A DNA stretch of 64,000 nucleotides from NCBI GenBank assembly GCA_035699085.1, contig DASSBG010000007.1, forward strand, positions 1-64,000. Direction: 5' to 3'. Positions 52,227 through 61,286 of this stretch are shown here, piece after piece. Both the position numbers and the translations under genes were made by a program. The stretch is from DASSBG01 sp035699085. GTDB lineage: Bacteria > Pseudomonadota > Gammaproteobacteria > Xanthomonadales > Rhodanobacteraceae. Position 1 is the stretch's first letter, and the number at the start of each line of letters is the position of its first letter. The notes below the pieces were generated by a model. That model worked only from the letters and a program-made list of their open reading frames with translations. It made no database searches and was not told the origin of the DNA.

Positions 52227-53039
52227 ATGCCCGAGCTGCCGGAAGTCGAGACGACCCGCCGCGGGATCGCGTCACACCTCGAAGGCCAGCGGGTCGAGGC
52301 CGTGGTCATTCGCCGTGGCGACCTGCGCTGGCCGGTGCCGCGCAGCCTGCGCCAGCGCCTGCCCGGACAACAGATCGAGACGGTGCGCCGGCGCGCCAAG
52401 TACCTGCTGCTCGACACCGCCGCCGGCAGCGCGCTGCTGCACCTCGGCATGTCCGGCAGCCTGCGCGTGCTCGGCCCCGCACCACCCCCAGGCCCGCACG
52501 ATCACTACGACCTGGTGCTCGACAACGGCCGCCTGCTGCGCTTCACCGACCCGCGCCGCTTCGGCTCGCTGCTGTGGCAGCCGCGCGGCAGCACCCACCC
52601 GCTGCTGGCGCACCTGGGCCCAGAACCTCTGTCAGAAGATTTCAATGGCGACACGCTGTGGCGGCGAGCCGCCGGCCGCCGCGGCGCGGTCAAGGGTTTC
52701 ATCATGGACCAGGCGACGGTGGTGGGCGTCGGCAACATCTACGCCAGCGAGGCCCTGTTCGCCGCCGGCATCCATCCGGCGCGCGCCGCCGGCCGCGTAT
52801 CGCGCGAACGCCATGCGCTGCTCGCCGCGGCGATCCGGCAGGTGCTGGCGCAGGCGATCACGCGCGGCGGCACCACGTTGCGCGATTTCACCGCGCCCGA
52901 TGGCGCGCCCGGCTATTTCGAGCAGGAGCTGGCCGTCTACGGCCGCGAAGGCCTGCCCTGCAAGGCCTGTGGCACACCGATCCGCTCGCGAGTCATCGGC
53001 CAACGCGCCAGCTACTTCTGCCCGCGCTGCCAGCGGTGA
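52227..53039 (+). CDS. mutM: formamidopyrimidine-DNA glycosylase
   Basis: Removes 8-oxoguanine and FaPy bases. The 270-residue protein has the catalytic N-terminal Pro after Met (MPELPEVETTRRGI), the Lys in LRRFTD-type region, the H2TH domain, and a C-terminal zinc finger (CKACGTPI...FCPRCQR). It follows the ABC operon by 11 bp and may be read through from it. Confidence 0.96.
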   Translation: MPELPEVETTRRGIASHLEGQRVEAVVIRRGDLRWPVPRSLRQRLPGQQIETVRRRAKYLLLDTAAGSALLHLGMSGSLRVLGPAPPPGPHDHYDLVLDNGRLLRFTDPRRFGSLLWQPRGSTHPLLAHLGPEPLSEDFNGDTLWRRAAGRRGAVKGFIMDQATVVGVGNIYASEALFAAGIHPARAAGRVSRERHALLAAAIRQVLAQAITRGGTTLRDFTAPDGAPGYFEQELAVYGREGLPCKACGTPIRSRVIGQRASYFCPRCQR

Positions 53040-53061
53040 ACGCGCGGGACGCGCGTTGGCC

Positions 53062-54906
53062 TCATGCGTCCTGGTCGCGAGGTGACGGCACGGCCTTGGT
53101 CCTGTCAGCGTCGCCGTGGCGCCGGGCGTCCTCGGTGTCGGCGGCAAACAGGTGCTCCAGGTCGGCCAGCGCCTCGCGCGACGTCTGGATCAACGCAGCC
53201 TCGTCGTCGTAGACCAGGTACTGCTGCTTCAGCACCTCCTCGTCGTGGCGGCGGAAGCGCTCGACCCGCTCGGCCGCGACCGCACTGTCGATGCCCAGCA
53301 GCTCCAGCACCTGGCGGGTCATCTTCAGGCTGGAATGGAAGGTTTCGCGCACCGGCTCCTCAATGCCCAGATCCATCAGCCGGAATACGTGCTGGCGGTT
53401 GCGCGCGCGGGCGATGATCTTCAGGTGCGGGTACTGGCGCCGGACCAGCCGCGCGGTGCGGATGTTGGCGTCGGGGTTGTCGGTGGCCAGCACGAACACC
53501 TCGGCCGTGCCGGCCTGCGCCGCGCGCAGCATTTCCGGCCGCGCCGGGTCGCCGAAGAACAGCGACGTGGCGCTGAAGCGGCGCACGTTGTCGACCTGCT
53601 CGATCGAGGATTCCAGCGCCACGTACGGAATGCGCTGCGCACTGAGGATGCGGCCGACGATTTGGCCGACACGGCCGAAGCCCGCGATGATCACCCGTGG
53701 CGCCTCGGTCTCGATGCTGTCGAAATCGCGCTCCGGCTTGCGCGGCCGCAGGTTCAGCAGTTGCGCCAGGCCAATCACCAAAAGCGGCGTGACCGCCATC
53801 GACACCGTGATGGCCAGCACCAGCAGGTTGCGCTGCTCGCTGCTGAGCAGGTGGTTCTGCAGCGCCAGGTTCAGCAGCACGAAGGCAAATTCGCCGCCGC
53901 TGGCCAGCAGCGCCGCCAGGCGCAGCGCGTCGACGGCGTCGAGACGGCCGGCCAGGCGCCCTAGCGGCCACAGCAACGCACCCTTCACCAGCAGCAGCGC
54001 CGCGACCAGACCCAGCACCAGGGCGGGCTGGCGCAGCAACAGCGACAAATCGACCGACATCCCCACGCTGACGAAAAACAGCCCCAGCAGCAGGCCCTTG
54101 AATGGCTCGATGTTCGATTCCAGTTCGTGCCGGTACTCCGAGTCAGCCAGCAGCACGCCGGCCAGGAAGGCGCCCAGGGTGACCGATATCCCGCTCAGGT
54201 CCATCAGCCAGGTCACGCCCATCACCACCAGCAGTGCGGTGGCGGTGGAGACCTCCTGGATGCGCGCCCGAGCGACCACGCGAAACAGCGGACGCAGCAG
54301 ATAACGGCCGCCCACCACCACCGCCAGAATCACGCCGACCACCCGCAGCGCGCCATCCAGCCCCGGTGCAACGGCCTGCATGCCGGCGCTGCCAAGCAGC
54401 GGCACGGCCGCGATCAGCGGAATCGCCGCCAGATCCTGGAACAGCAGGATGGCAAAAGCCTGGCGGCCGTAGGCGGAGCCCGCTTCCTTGCGCTCTGCGA
54501 GGATCTGCAGGCCGAACGCCGTCGAGGACAAGGCCAGCGCGCCGCCGACAATGATCGCCGGTCGCAGCGGCAGGCCGAACAGCAGGTGCGCGATCGCCAG
54601 GATCGCCGCGCCGCACAGCAGCACCTGCGCCACGCCGGTTCCGAACACGGCGCGCCGCATCACCCACAGGCGCGCCGGCGACAGCTCCAGGCCAATGACG
54701 AACAGCATCAGCACGACGCCGAATTCGGAGATCTGCGCAACCCGCGCGGTATCGTGGATCAGGCCCAGCGCCGATGGCCCGATTACCACGCCGACGATCA
54801 GGAACCCCAGCACCGCCCCCAGCCGCAGGCGCTTGGCCAACGGAACCACCAGCACCGTGGCCAGCAGGAAGACCACCGCCGATTGCAGCACATGATGGTT
54901 TTCCAT
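53062..54906 (-). CDS. CPA2 monovalent cation/proton antiporter (Kef-type)
   Basis: A 614-residue protein with about 12 transmembrane helices (to about residue 390), including GFLIVGVVIGPSALGL, GGALALSSTAFGLQIL and FQDLAAIPLIA, the last carrying the ion-binding Asp. A RCK/TrkA-N domain follows (about 405-520, VIIAGFGRVGQIVGRIL). This order is that of KefB/KefC/YbaL, glutathione-gated or electroneutral potassium efflux systems. The ATG at 54906 has a GGAG site. No KefF/KefG subunit gene is adjacent. Confidence 0.92.
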   Translation of the reverse strand: MENHHVLQSAVVFLLATVLVVPLAKRLRLGAVLGFLIVGVVIGPSALGLIHDTARVAQISEFGVVLMLFVIGLELSPARLWVMRRAVFGTGVAQVLLCGAAILAIAHLLFGLPLRPAIIVGGALALSSTAFGLQILAERKEAGSAYGRQAFAILLFQDLAAIPLIAAVPLLGSAGMQAVAPGLDGALRVVGVILAVVVGGRYLLRPLFRVVARARIQEVSTATALLVVMGVTWLMDLSGISVTLGAFLAGVLLADSEYRHELESNIEPFKGLLLGLFFVSVGMSVDLSLLLRQPALVLGLVAALLLVKGALLWPLGRLAGRLDAVDALRLAALLASGGEFAFVLLNLALQNHLLSSEQRNLLVLAITVSMAVTPLLVIGLAQLLNLRPRKPERDFDSIETEAPRVIIAGFGRVGQIVGRILSAQRIPYVALESSIEQVDNVRRFSATSLFFGDPARPEMLRAAQAGTAEVFVLATDNPDANIRTARLVRRQYPHLKIIARARNRQHVFRLMDLGIEEPVRETFHSSLKMTRQVLELLGIDSAVAAERVERFRRHDEEVLKQQYLVYDDEAALIQTSREALADLEHLFAADTEDARRHGDADRTKAVPSPRDQDA

Positions 54907-55152
54907 GCGCACTCCGCCAGGTTCGCGATGGCGGGATTATTCCACGCATGGCTTTCATGAGCGGTGAGCGCTGGGCGGTGCGCATTCCGCGGGACTCGAA
55001 GAGCGGCACAGGTGCGGGCCGGCTCGAGACTGCAGGCAGGGGCCGGCAAAGCCGGGGCCTGACCCGGCCGGCACTTGACCGCGCGGGTCGCCGTCGAACG
55101 CCTTGCCCCGGGCCGCGTCACCCATGCCAGGCCCCGAAAATCCGGCCCGGCG
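54907..55152. other. interval without gene
   Basis: Between kef and tdk I see no supported gene. It contains short GGTGAGC-like words near 54960 and a GC-rich imperfect stem near 55035-55075, nothing else I can name. Confidence 0.4.
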
Positions 55153-55773
55153 CTACAGCGGCAACACCGGTTGCTGCAGCTCGATGCGGCTTTCGCCGGC
55201 CATCACCCGCTTGAACTCGGCCCGGCTGACGGAGACGTAGCGCTCGTTGCCGCCGATCTCGACCTGCGGCCCCTCGGTGACCGCGCGGCCGGCCTCGTCG
55301 ACGCGCACCACCATGGTCGCCTTGCGGCCGGTGTGGCAGATGGTCTTGATCTCCTCCAGGTTGTCGGCCCAGGCCAGCAGGTAGCGGCTGCCCTCGAACA
55401 GCTCGCCGCGAAAATCCGTGCGCAGGCCGTAGGCCAGCACCGGCACGTCGAGCACGTCGACCACGTCGCTGAGCTGCCAGACCTGCGCGCGGCCGAGGAA
55501 CTGCGCTTCGTCCACCAGCAGGCAGTCCAGCGGCCCGTGGTCGGCAATGTCGGCCTCGACCATCTGCCGCAGGTCGTCGCTGGCTGCAAAGCGAAGCGCC
55601 TTCGCCTTGAGGCCGATGCGGGAGGCGACCATGCCTTCGCCATAGCGGTTGTCCAGTGCCGGCGTCAGTATCAGCGTGCGCATGCCGCGCTCGTGGTAGT
55701 TGTAGGCGCTCTGCAGCAGCGTGGTGGTCTTGCCGGCATTCATCGCCGAATAATAGAAATAGAGTTTGGCCAT
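55153..55773 (-). CDS. tdk: thymidine kinase, type II
   Basis: Salvages thymidine to dTMP. The 206-residue protein has the P-loop SAMNAGKTT (residues 9-17), the DEAQFL Walker B (LLVDEAQFLG) and the lasso/catalytic segment YGLRTDFRGELFEGS. Zinc-binding cysteines of the family are partly replaced: only one Cys remains in the relevant region (TICHTGRKA), as in several gammaproteobacteria. It stands between the Kef antiporter and the halogenase-like gene. Confidence 0.94.
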   Translation of the reverse strand: MAKLYFYYSAMNAGKTTTLLQSAYNYHERGMRTLILTPALDNRYGEGMVASRIGLKAKALRFAASDDLRQMVEADIADHGPLDCLLVDEAQFLGRAQVWQLSDVVDVLDVPVLAYGLRTDFRGELFEGSRYLLAWADNLEEIKTICHTGRKATMVVRVDEAGRAVTEGPQVEIGGNERYVSVSRAEFKRVMAGESRIELQQPVLPL

Positions 55774-55781
55774 TGAGGGCT

Positions 55782-55807
55782 GGGAATGGGGAATGGGGAA
55801 TGGGGAA
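55782..55807 (+). repeat. GGGAATG heptamer array
   Basis: Three tandem GGGAATG units followed by GGGGAAAG, upstream of tdk and on the antisense strand relative to it. Four G-runs meet the quadruplex consensus. Confidence 0.85.
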
Positions 55808-55866
55808 AGCTGCGGATCCGGGCGTCGCCGGGCGCCGGCGGCGAGGCTCGCGGCGGGGCCTGAGCC

Positions 55867-57186
55867 TCAGGTGAACTCGGTTTTGGCCTGGGCCAGGCGG
55901 TAGCGGCGTTCGGCGTGCCAGCAGCGCCAGTCATACAAGGCACGAACGGTATAGATCAGGCGAAAGAACTGCAGCCGCCACCAAACCCGGCGCGAATCGA
56001 AGACGTCTCCTGCCAGCATCGAGATCACGCCCTGCTCAACCTGCCAGACATTGCTTGGCCAGCGGAACAGATGCCGCATGACCGGGGAATTGAAGCGATA
56101 GATGAAGTACCCCATGCGTCGCATGCCGGCGCGCAGGCGTGTCTGCAGGCGCCGCTGAAGGCGCGCCTCGGCGGCCGGATCGGCCAGCGCCGCGACGACC
56201 AGCTCGGCGGCCTGCTCGGCGCCGGACATGGCCAGGAAGACGCCGGAGGAAAACACCGGGTCGAGGAAGGCGAAGGCATCGCCGACCAGCAGCCAGCCCG
56301 GCCCGCCAATGCGCTTCGCGCTGTAGGAATAGTTGCCGGTCACGTGCACCGTGTCGTCGATCAGCCGCGCAGCGCCCATGCGCGACCACAGCGCCGGATT
56401 CATCCGCAGCGTCTCCAGCAGAAAGTCCGCCTGCGGCCGGCCGCGACGGGTCTTCAGGTAATCCGGCCGGCAGACCGCGCCGACGCTCATCACGCCGTCG
56501 GGCAGCGGGATCATCCACATCCAGCCATGCTCGAAGTTGTAGATGCTGATGTTGCCGGCGTCGCTGCCTTCGCGCGCCGCGGCGCCGCGGAAATGACCGA
56601 AGATGGCGGCACTCTGGTGCTGCGGGTTCCGGCGCGCGATCTTCTTGCGCCGCGCCAGGAACGTGTCGCGGCCACTGGCATCGACGAGGTAGCGCGCGCG
56701 GATGCGTCGGCAGTGGCCGTCGGCGTCGCGCAGGTCGACCACGTGGTCGCGCGGGCCGCGATGCTGGAAGGCCAGCGCCTCCACGCCCTCGCGGCCGTCA
56801 ACGCCGGCGGCGCGCGCGTGCTCGAACAACAAGCGATCGAAGTCGGCGCGCCAGACCTGGAACGCGTGCGGCGGGCTGGTGCCCAGCGCGCGGTCGAAGG
56901 CATAGGTGCGGTAGCCGCGGTCGTTGTCGGCCTCGAAGTCGGCGCCAGGCTTGAATACCGCCAGCGCACGCACCTGCTCCAGCACGCCAAGGCGCTCCAG
57001 CACGGGCAAGTTCATCGGCAGCAGCGACTCGCCGATGTGAAAGCGCGGGTGCCGGGCCTTCTCCAGTTGCACCACCCCCAGCCCCTGCCGCGCCAGCAAC
57101 GTGGCCACGGTGCTGCCGCCCGGCCCGCCGCCGATCACCAGCACGTCGCAGGCCTCCTCGGCCATCTCGTCGAATGCAGCGCTCAT
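55867..57186 (-). CDS. flavin-dependent halogenase-like oxidoreductase
   Basis: A 439-residue FAD enzyme. It has the FAD-binding GGGPGGS (19-25), HPRFHIGESLLP, a Lys79 in FKPGADF at the position of the catalytic lysine of tryptophan halogenases, the GWMWMIPL (WxWxIP) motif near 220 typical of flavin halogenases, and GWLLVGDAFAFLDPVFSSGV for FAD. Halogenases and related oxygenases share this fold, so halogenation is plausible, not proven. A related gene belongs to xanthomonadin-type aryl polyene clusters in Xanthomonas, but no such cluster is here. It is divergent from rep. Confidence 0.8.
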   Translation of the reverse strand: MSAAFDEMAEEACDVLVIGGGPGGSTVATLLARQGLGVVQLEKARHPRFHIGESLLPMNLPVLERLGVLEQVRALAVFKPGADFEADNDRGYRTYAFDRALGTSPPHAFQVWRADFDRLLFEHARAAGVDGREGVEALAFQHRGPRDHVVDLRDADGHCRRIRARYLVDASGRDTFLARRKKIARRNPQHQSAAIFGHFRGAAAREGSDAGNISIYNFEHGWMWMIPLPDGVMSVGAVCRPDYLKTRRGRPQADFLLETLRMNPALWSRMGAARLIDDTVHVTGNYSYSAKRIGGPGWLLVGDAFAFLDPVFSSGVFLAMSGAEQAAELVVAALADPAAEARLQRRLQTRLRAGMRRMGYFIYRFNSPVMRHLFRWPSNVWQVEQGVISMLAGDVFDSRRVWWRLQFFRLIYTVRALYDWRCWHAERRYRLAQAKTEFT

Positions 57187-57258
57187 GCCCGTTCCCCGCT
57201 ACCGCCCGGCGCTAGGCTACCAGCATGCGGGCTTGACGCTGCAGGTAGGATGTCGCGC

Positions 57259-59235
57259 ATGCTCAATCCGCAACAACGCCTGGCGGTCGAACATGTCGAT
57301 GGCCCGCTGCTGGTGCTGGCCGGAGCCGGCTCCGGCAAGACCAGCGTGATCACCGAGAAGGTCGCGTACCTGGTGGCACGCCGGCGCATGCCGCCGGCGA
57401 AGATCGCCGCCATCACCTTCACCAACAAGGCCGCGCGCGAGATGCGCGAGCGCGTGGCGCGGCTGGTCGACGCCGAGGCGGCGCAGGGACTCACCGTCTG
57501 CACCTTCCACGCGCTGGGCCTGAAGTTCCTGCACATCGAGCACGAGCGTGCCGGCCTGCGCCGCAATTTCTCCGTGCTCGACGCCGACGACAGCGGCGCC
57601 ATCGTCAAGGAGCTGGCGCCGAAGGGCGTCAAGCCGGACGCGCTGTGGCAACTGAAGTCGCTGCTGTCGCGGGCCAAGAGCGCGGGCCTGACGCCGGCCC
57701 AGGCCGCCGAGGCGGCGCGGACGCCGCGCGAGGTGGAGGCGGCAACGATCTACGGCCTGTACCAGGCGCGGCTGGAGGCCTGGAACGCGGTCGATTTCGA
57801 CGACCTGATCCGCCTGCCGCTGCAGGTGCTGGAGGACGACGCCGAGGTGCGCGCCGAGTGGCGCGAGCGCCTGCGCTACCTGCTGGTTGACGAGTACCAG
57901 GACACCAACGAGGCGCAGTACCGTCTGCTGAAGGCGCTGGCCGGCGAGCGCGGCGCCTTCACCTGCGTCGGCGACGACGACCAGTCGATCTATGCCTGGC
58001 GCGGCGCCAATCCGGAGAACCTCGACCAGCTGGCCCGCGACTGGCCCAACCTCAGCGTGGTGAAGCTGGAGCAGAACTACCGCTGCGGCAAGCGCATCCT
58101 GCGCGCGGCCAATGCGCTGATCGCCAACAACCCGCACCTGCACGCCAAGACGCTGTGGAGCGAGCACCCGGAGGGGCCGCCGATCCGCGTGCTGGAGTGC
58201 CGCGACGCCGAGCACGAGGCCGAGCGCATCGCCGCCATCGCCGCGCACCTGGCGGAGAAGCACAAGGCCCGCTGGCACGACTTTGCCGTGCTCTACCGCG
58301 GCAACCACCAGGCGCGCGCACTGGAGAAGGCCATGCGCCTGGCGCGGGTGCCATACCACCTCTCGGGCGCGCTCAGCTTCCTGGACCGCGCCGAGGTCAA
58401 GGACGTGCTCGGCTACCTTCGGCTGCTGGCCAATCCCTCCGACGACGCGGCCTTCCTGCGCGTGGTCAATTGCCCCAGGCGCGAGATCGGCGCAACCACG
58501 CTGGAGAAGCTGGGCCGCTTGGCCCAGCCGCGCCAAGCCTCGATGCTGGAGGCGGCGCGCAGTGACAGCGTGCTCAAGGCGCTGTCGCCACGCCCGGCCG
58601 CGGCGCTGGCGGGCTTCGTCGAGCTGGTCGAGACGCTGCGCCGCGAGGCCGTGCATCTGCCGGCCGCCGAGCTGGTCGAGACCGTGCTGAAGCGCACCCG
58701 CTACGCCGAACACCTGGCCGCGGCCACGCCCGAGCCGACCTTGCGCGAGCGCCGCCTCGCCAACCTGCGCGAGCTGGTGGACTGGTTCCGCGCCATGGGC
58801 AGGGACGGCGCCAGCGGCGACCTGGCGGCGCAACTGGCGCTGCTCGGCCACGCCGACCGCGACGACCCGGGCAATGCGCTGCGGATGATGACCCTGCACT
58901 CGGCCAAGGGCCTGGAGTTCCGTTTCGTCTTCATCGTCGGCTGCCAGGACGGCACCTTGCCCCACGAGGGCGCGCTGGACGAGGGCCGCATCGACGAGGA
59001 GCGGCGCCTGATGTACGTCGGCATCACGCGGGCCAGGGAATTGCTGACGCTGTCGTGGGCGGCGCGCACGCGGCGCTTCGGCGAGACCCTGGCCAACCAG
59101 CCCAGCCGCTTCCTCCGGGAACTGCCCGAGGCCGACCTGCACTGGCAGGGCCGCGATCCCGAGGCCGACGCCGAGGCAACCCGCGAAACGGCGCAGTCGC
59201 ACATGGCCCGCATCGCCGCCATGCTGGGCGATTGA
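57259..59235 (+). CDS. rep: UvrD/Rep-type 3'-5' DNA helicase
   Basis: A 658-residue superfamily 1A helicase. Motifs in order: LAGAGSGKT (I), TFTNKAAREMRERV (Ia), LLVDEYQDTN (II), VGDDDQSIYAWRGA (III), LEQNYRC (IV), MTLHSAKGLEF (V) and VGITRAR (VI). The length and N-terminus match Rep more than UvrD. The ATG at 57259 has AGGA upstream; an ATG at 57250 is also in frame. It is divergent from the halogenase-like gene. Confidence 0.93.
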   Translation: MLNPQQRLAVEHVDGPLLVLAGAGSGKTSVITEKVAYLVARRRMPPAKIAAITFTNKAAREMRERVARLVDAEAAQGLTVCTFHALGLKFLHIEHERAGLRRNFSVLDADDSGAIVKELAPKGVKPDALWQLKSLLSRAKSAGLTPAQAAEAARTPREVEAATIYGLYQARLEAWNAVDFDDLIRLPLQVLEDDAEVRAEWRERLRYLLVDEYQDTNEAQYRLLKALAGERGAFTCVGDDDQSIYAWRGANPENLDQLARDWPNLSVVKLEQNYRCGKRILRAANALIANNPHLHAKTLWSEHPEGPPIRVLECRDAEHEAERIAAIAAHLAEKHKARWHDFAVLYRGNHQARALEKAMRLARVPYHLSGALSFLDRAEVKDVLGYLRLLANPSDDAAFLRVVNCPRREIGATTLEKLGRLAQPRQASMLEAARSDSVLKALSPRPAAALAGFVELVETLRREAVHLPAAELVETVLKRTRYAEHLAAATPEPTLRERRLANLRELVDWFRAMGRDGASGDLAAQLALLGHADRDDPGNALRMMTLHSAKGLEFRFVFIVGCQDGTLPHEGALDEGRIDEERRLMYVGITRARELLTLSWAARTRRFGETLANQPSRFLRELPEADLHWQGRDPEADAEATRETAQSHMARIAAMLGD

Positions 59236-59304
59236 CGCGGCCCCGCGGCCTGCAGCGGCCGCTGGCGTACACTGGCGCGGATCCTCACGCCCCGGGAGCG
59301 TTCC

Positions 59305-60222
59305 ATGAACAAGCCCCTCGCCCTCGCCGCGCTGTGCCTGTTGCTGGGTGCCTGCGCCAGCGTCCCGCCGCCGCCTGCACCGCAGCCACAACCGATCCCG
59401 GCGGCCAGCGCGGCGCCGGTGCCGATCGCCGTTGCCGTCACCCGCCACGACTACGCCTCCGACAGCCTGCTGGCGACCGCCTGGACCCAGCGTGCGGTCG
59501 AACACGACCTCGTTTACACCGAAATTTACCGAGCGGCGCAAGCGCAGCTGCTGACCGCGCTGAACACTCCGACCTGGGACGCGCTGCCGAAAGCTGCGCG
59601 CGAGGGCCCGGCCACCGGCCTGACGCCGGCAGTGGTGCTGGACATCGACGAGACCGTCCTCGACAACTCGCCCTACCAGGCGCGCCTGATCAAGAGCGGC
59701 CGCGAGTACGACGATGCCACCTGGGCCGACTGGGTCAGGCAGGCCAGCGCCGAGCCGCTGCCCGGAGCTCTGGAGTACACCCGTTTCGCGGCCGCCCACG
59801 GCATCACCGTGTTGTACGTCTCCAACCGCGTCGCCGAGCTGACTGCGCCGACCGTGGCCAACTTGCGCTCGGCCGGCTTTCCGCTGGCCGATGACAGCGT
59901 GGTCTACAGCCTCGGCATGAAGGTGCCGGGTTGCACCCAGACCGGTTCCAGCAAGGCCTGCCGCCGGCGCATGATCGCGAAGGAGTACCGCGTGCTGGAG
60001 CAGGTCGGCGACCAGGTGGGCGATTTCATCCAGCCGGCCGCCAACACCCCTGCCGGCCGCGCCGCCGCGATGAAACCCTACGCCGACTGGATCGGCGAGC
60101 GCTGGTTCGTGCTGCCCAACCCGACGTACGGCTCGTGGCAGCCGGCGCTGTTCGGCAACGACTGGTCGCTGTCGCCGGCCGAGCGCCACGCGCGCGAGGT
60201 CGAGGCGCTGCGGACGCAGTAG
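59305..60222 (+). CDS. HAD-family acid phosphatase lipoprotein, class C
   Basis: A 305-residue outer-membrane-type lipoprotein (lipobox LLLGACAS). The HAD motif I is VVLDIDETVLDNSPYQ (residues about 111-127), followed by motif II VLYVSNRV and motif IV-like GDQVGDF. The family includes lipoprotein e(P4), which dephosphorylates NMN and nucleotides for uptake. The Pro/Ala linker after the Cys is typical. A TACACT hexamer 30 bp upstream may be its -10. Confidence 0.9.
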   Translation: MNKPLALAALCLLLGACASVPPPPAPQPQPIPAASAAPVPIAVAVTRHDYASDSLLATAWTQRAVEHDLVYTEIYRAAQAQLLTALNTPTWDALPKAAREGPATGLTPAVVLDIDETVLDNSPYQARLIKSGREYDDATWADWVRQASAEPLPGALEYTRFAAAHGITVLYVSNRVAELTAPTVANLRSAGFPLADDSVVYSLGMKVPGCTQTGSSKACRRRMIAKEYRVLEQVGDQVGDFIQPAANTPAGRAAAMKPYADWIGERWFVLPNPTYGSWQPALFGNDWSLSPAERHAREVEALRTQ

Positions 60223-60323
60223 GTACCCGACCAAACCGCCCGGGGACAGGTGCCAGCCGGCATGCTTGCTTGCGCGACGCGCTGCGCCTACCCTGCGCCT
60301 CTGACCCCACCACTGGTGCAATC

Positions 60324-61271
60324 ATGAACCCGAAGATTGTTTTGCGATGGATGTCCCTGGCGCTGCTGGCGACGGTCGTGGCGGCCTGCAGCAGCGGTGA
60401 GAGCAGCTCCCCGGTCAACGCCCCGGCCGATGCCAACAAGACACCCGCCGACGCCGTCAGTGCCTGGGCCGTGCTGATGAAGAAGGGTGACATCGACGGC
60501 ATGTTGCGCACCTCGCTGCCGGCTGCCGATTACCAGAAGGTGCGCCAGGCCTACGCCGACAGCCAGTTCAAGACCCAGGCCGTCAGTGCCGAGGACAAGG
60601 CCAAGTTCGCCGCACAGATGAAAAAGCTGACGGCGCCCGACGCCGAGCAGAAGATCTTCGAGGAGATCAAACCGGCGCTGGAGCAGTTCAACACCAAGTA
60701 CAAGGCACAGTTGCCGATGTACGTGGGCATGGGCCAGACCATGGCCGCCACCGCCATCGACAAGTCCAAGACCATGAGCGCCCAGGAGAAGCAGCAGACC
60801 AAGGACGTGCTGCAGGCGCTGGCGCAGTGGGTGCAGACCACCAACTGGGGCGACCAGGACAAGGCGAAGCAGGCCATCGCCATCGTCTGCGACACCGCCC
60901 GCAAGCTCGATATCCAGACCCTGGACCAGGCTCGCGCGCTGAGCTACGAGCAGGCCATGCAGAAGTATTCGCAGGCCTGGAACGCGCTCAAGCAGGTGGT
61001 CGCCATCTACGGCCTGGACATCGACAAGACGCTGGACTCGGTTGAGGCCAAGACCGTCTCCAGCGCCGACGGCAAGGCCACCGTCGCCTACAGCTACAGC
61101 ATCTTCGACAAGCCGATGCAGGGCGAGATCGCGCTGGTCGAGCGCGACGGCCACTGGTACAACCCCAAGTTCATCCAGCAGATGGAGAAGAGCCTGGCGG
61201 AGCAGGCGGCGGCGACCGCCGCGGCGGGCTCGGCCGCTGCGCCGGCGACGGCCACGAGCGCGGCCAAGTAA
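60324..61271 (+). CDS. putative lipoprotein, unknown
   Basis: A 315-residue protein with a lipobox (TVVAACSSG) and a helical, Lys/Gln-rich periplasmic body. The last 90 residues (about 200-290, VEAKTVSSADGKATVAYSYS then MQGEIALVERDGHWYNPKF) look like a small NTF2/lipoprotein-type beta domain. It ends in an Ala-rich tail. I do not recognise the family; similar lipoproteins occur in Xanthomonadales. A start at 60324 is fixed by the signal peptide. Confidence 0.72.
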   Translation: MNPKIVLRWMSLALLATVVAACSSGESSSPVNAPADANKTPADAVSAWAVLMKKGDIDGMLRTSLPAADYQKVRQAYADSQFKTQAVSAEDKAKFAAQMKKLTAPDAEQKIFEEIKPALEQFNTKYKAQLPMYVGMGQTMAATAIDKSKTMSAQEKQQTKDVLQALAQWVQTTNWGDQDKAKQAIAIVCDTARKLDIQTLDQARALSYEQAMQKYSQAWNALKQVVAIYGLDIDKTLDSVEAKTVSSADGKATVAYSYSIFDKPMQGEIALVERDGHWYNPKFIQQMEKSLAEQAAATAAAGSAAAPATATSAAK

Positions 61272-61286
61272 GCACGGCGGAGCGTT

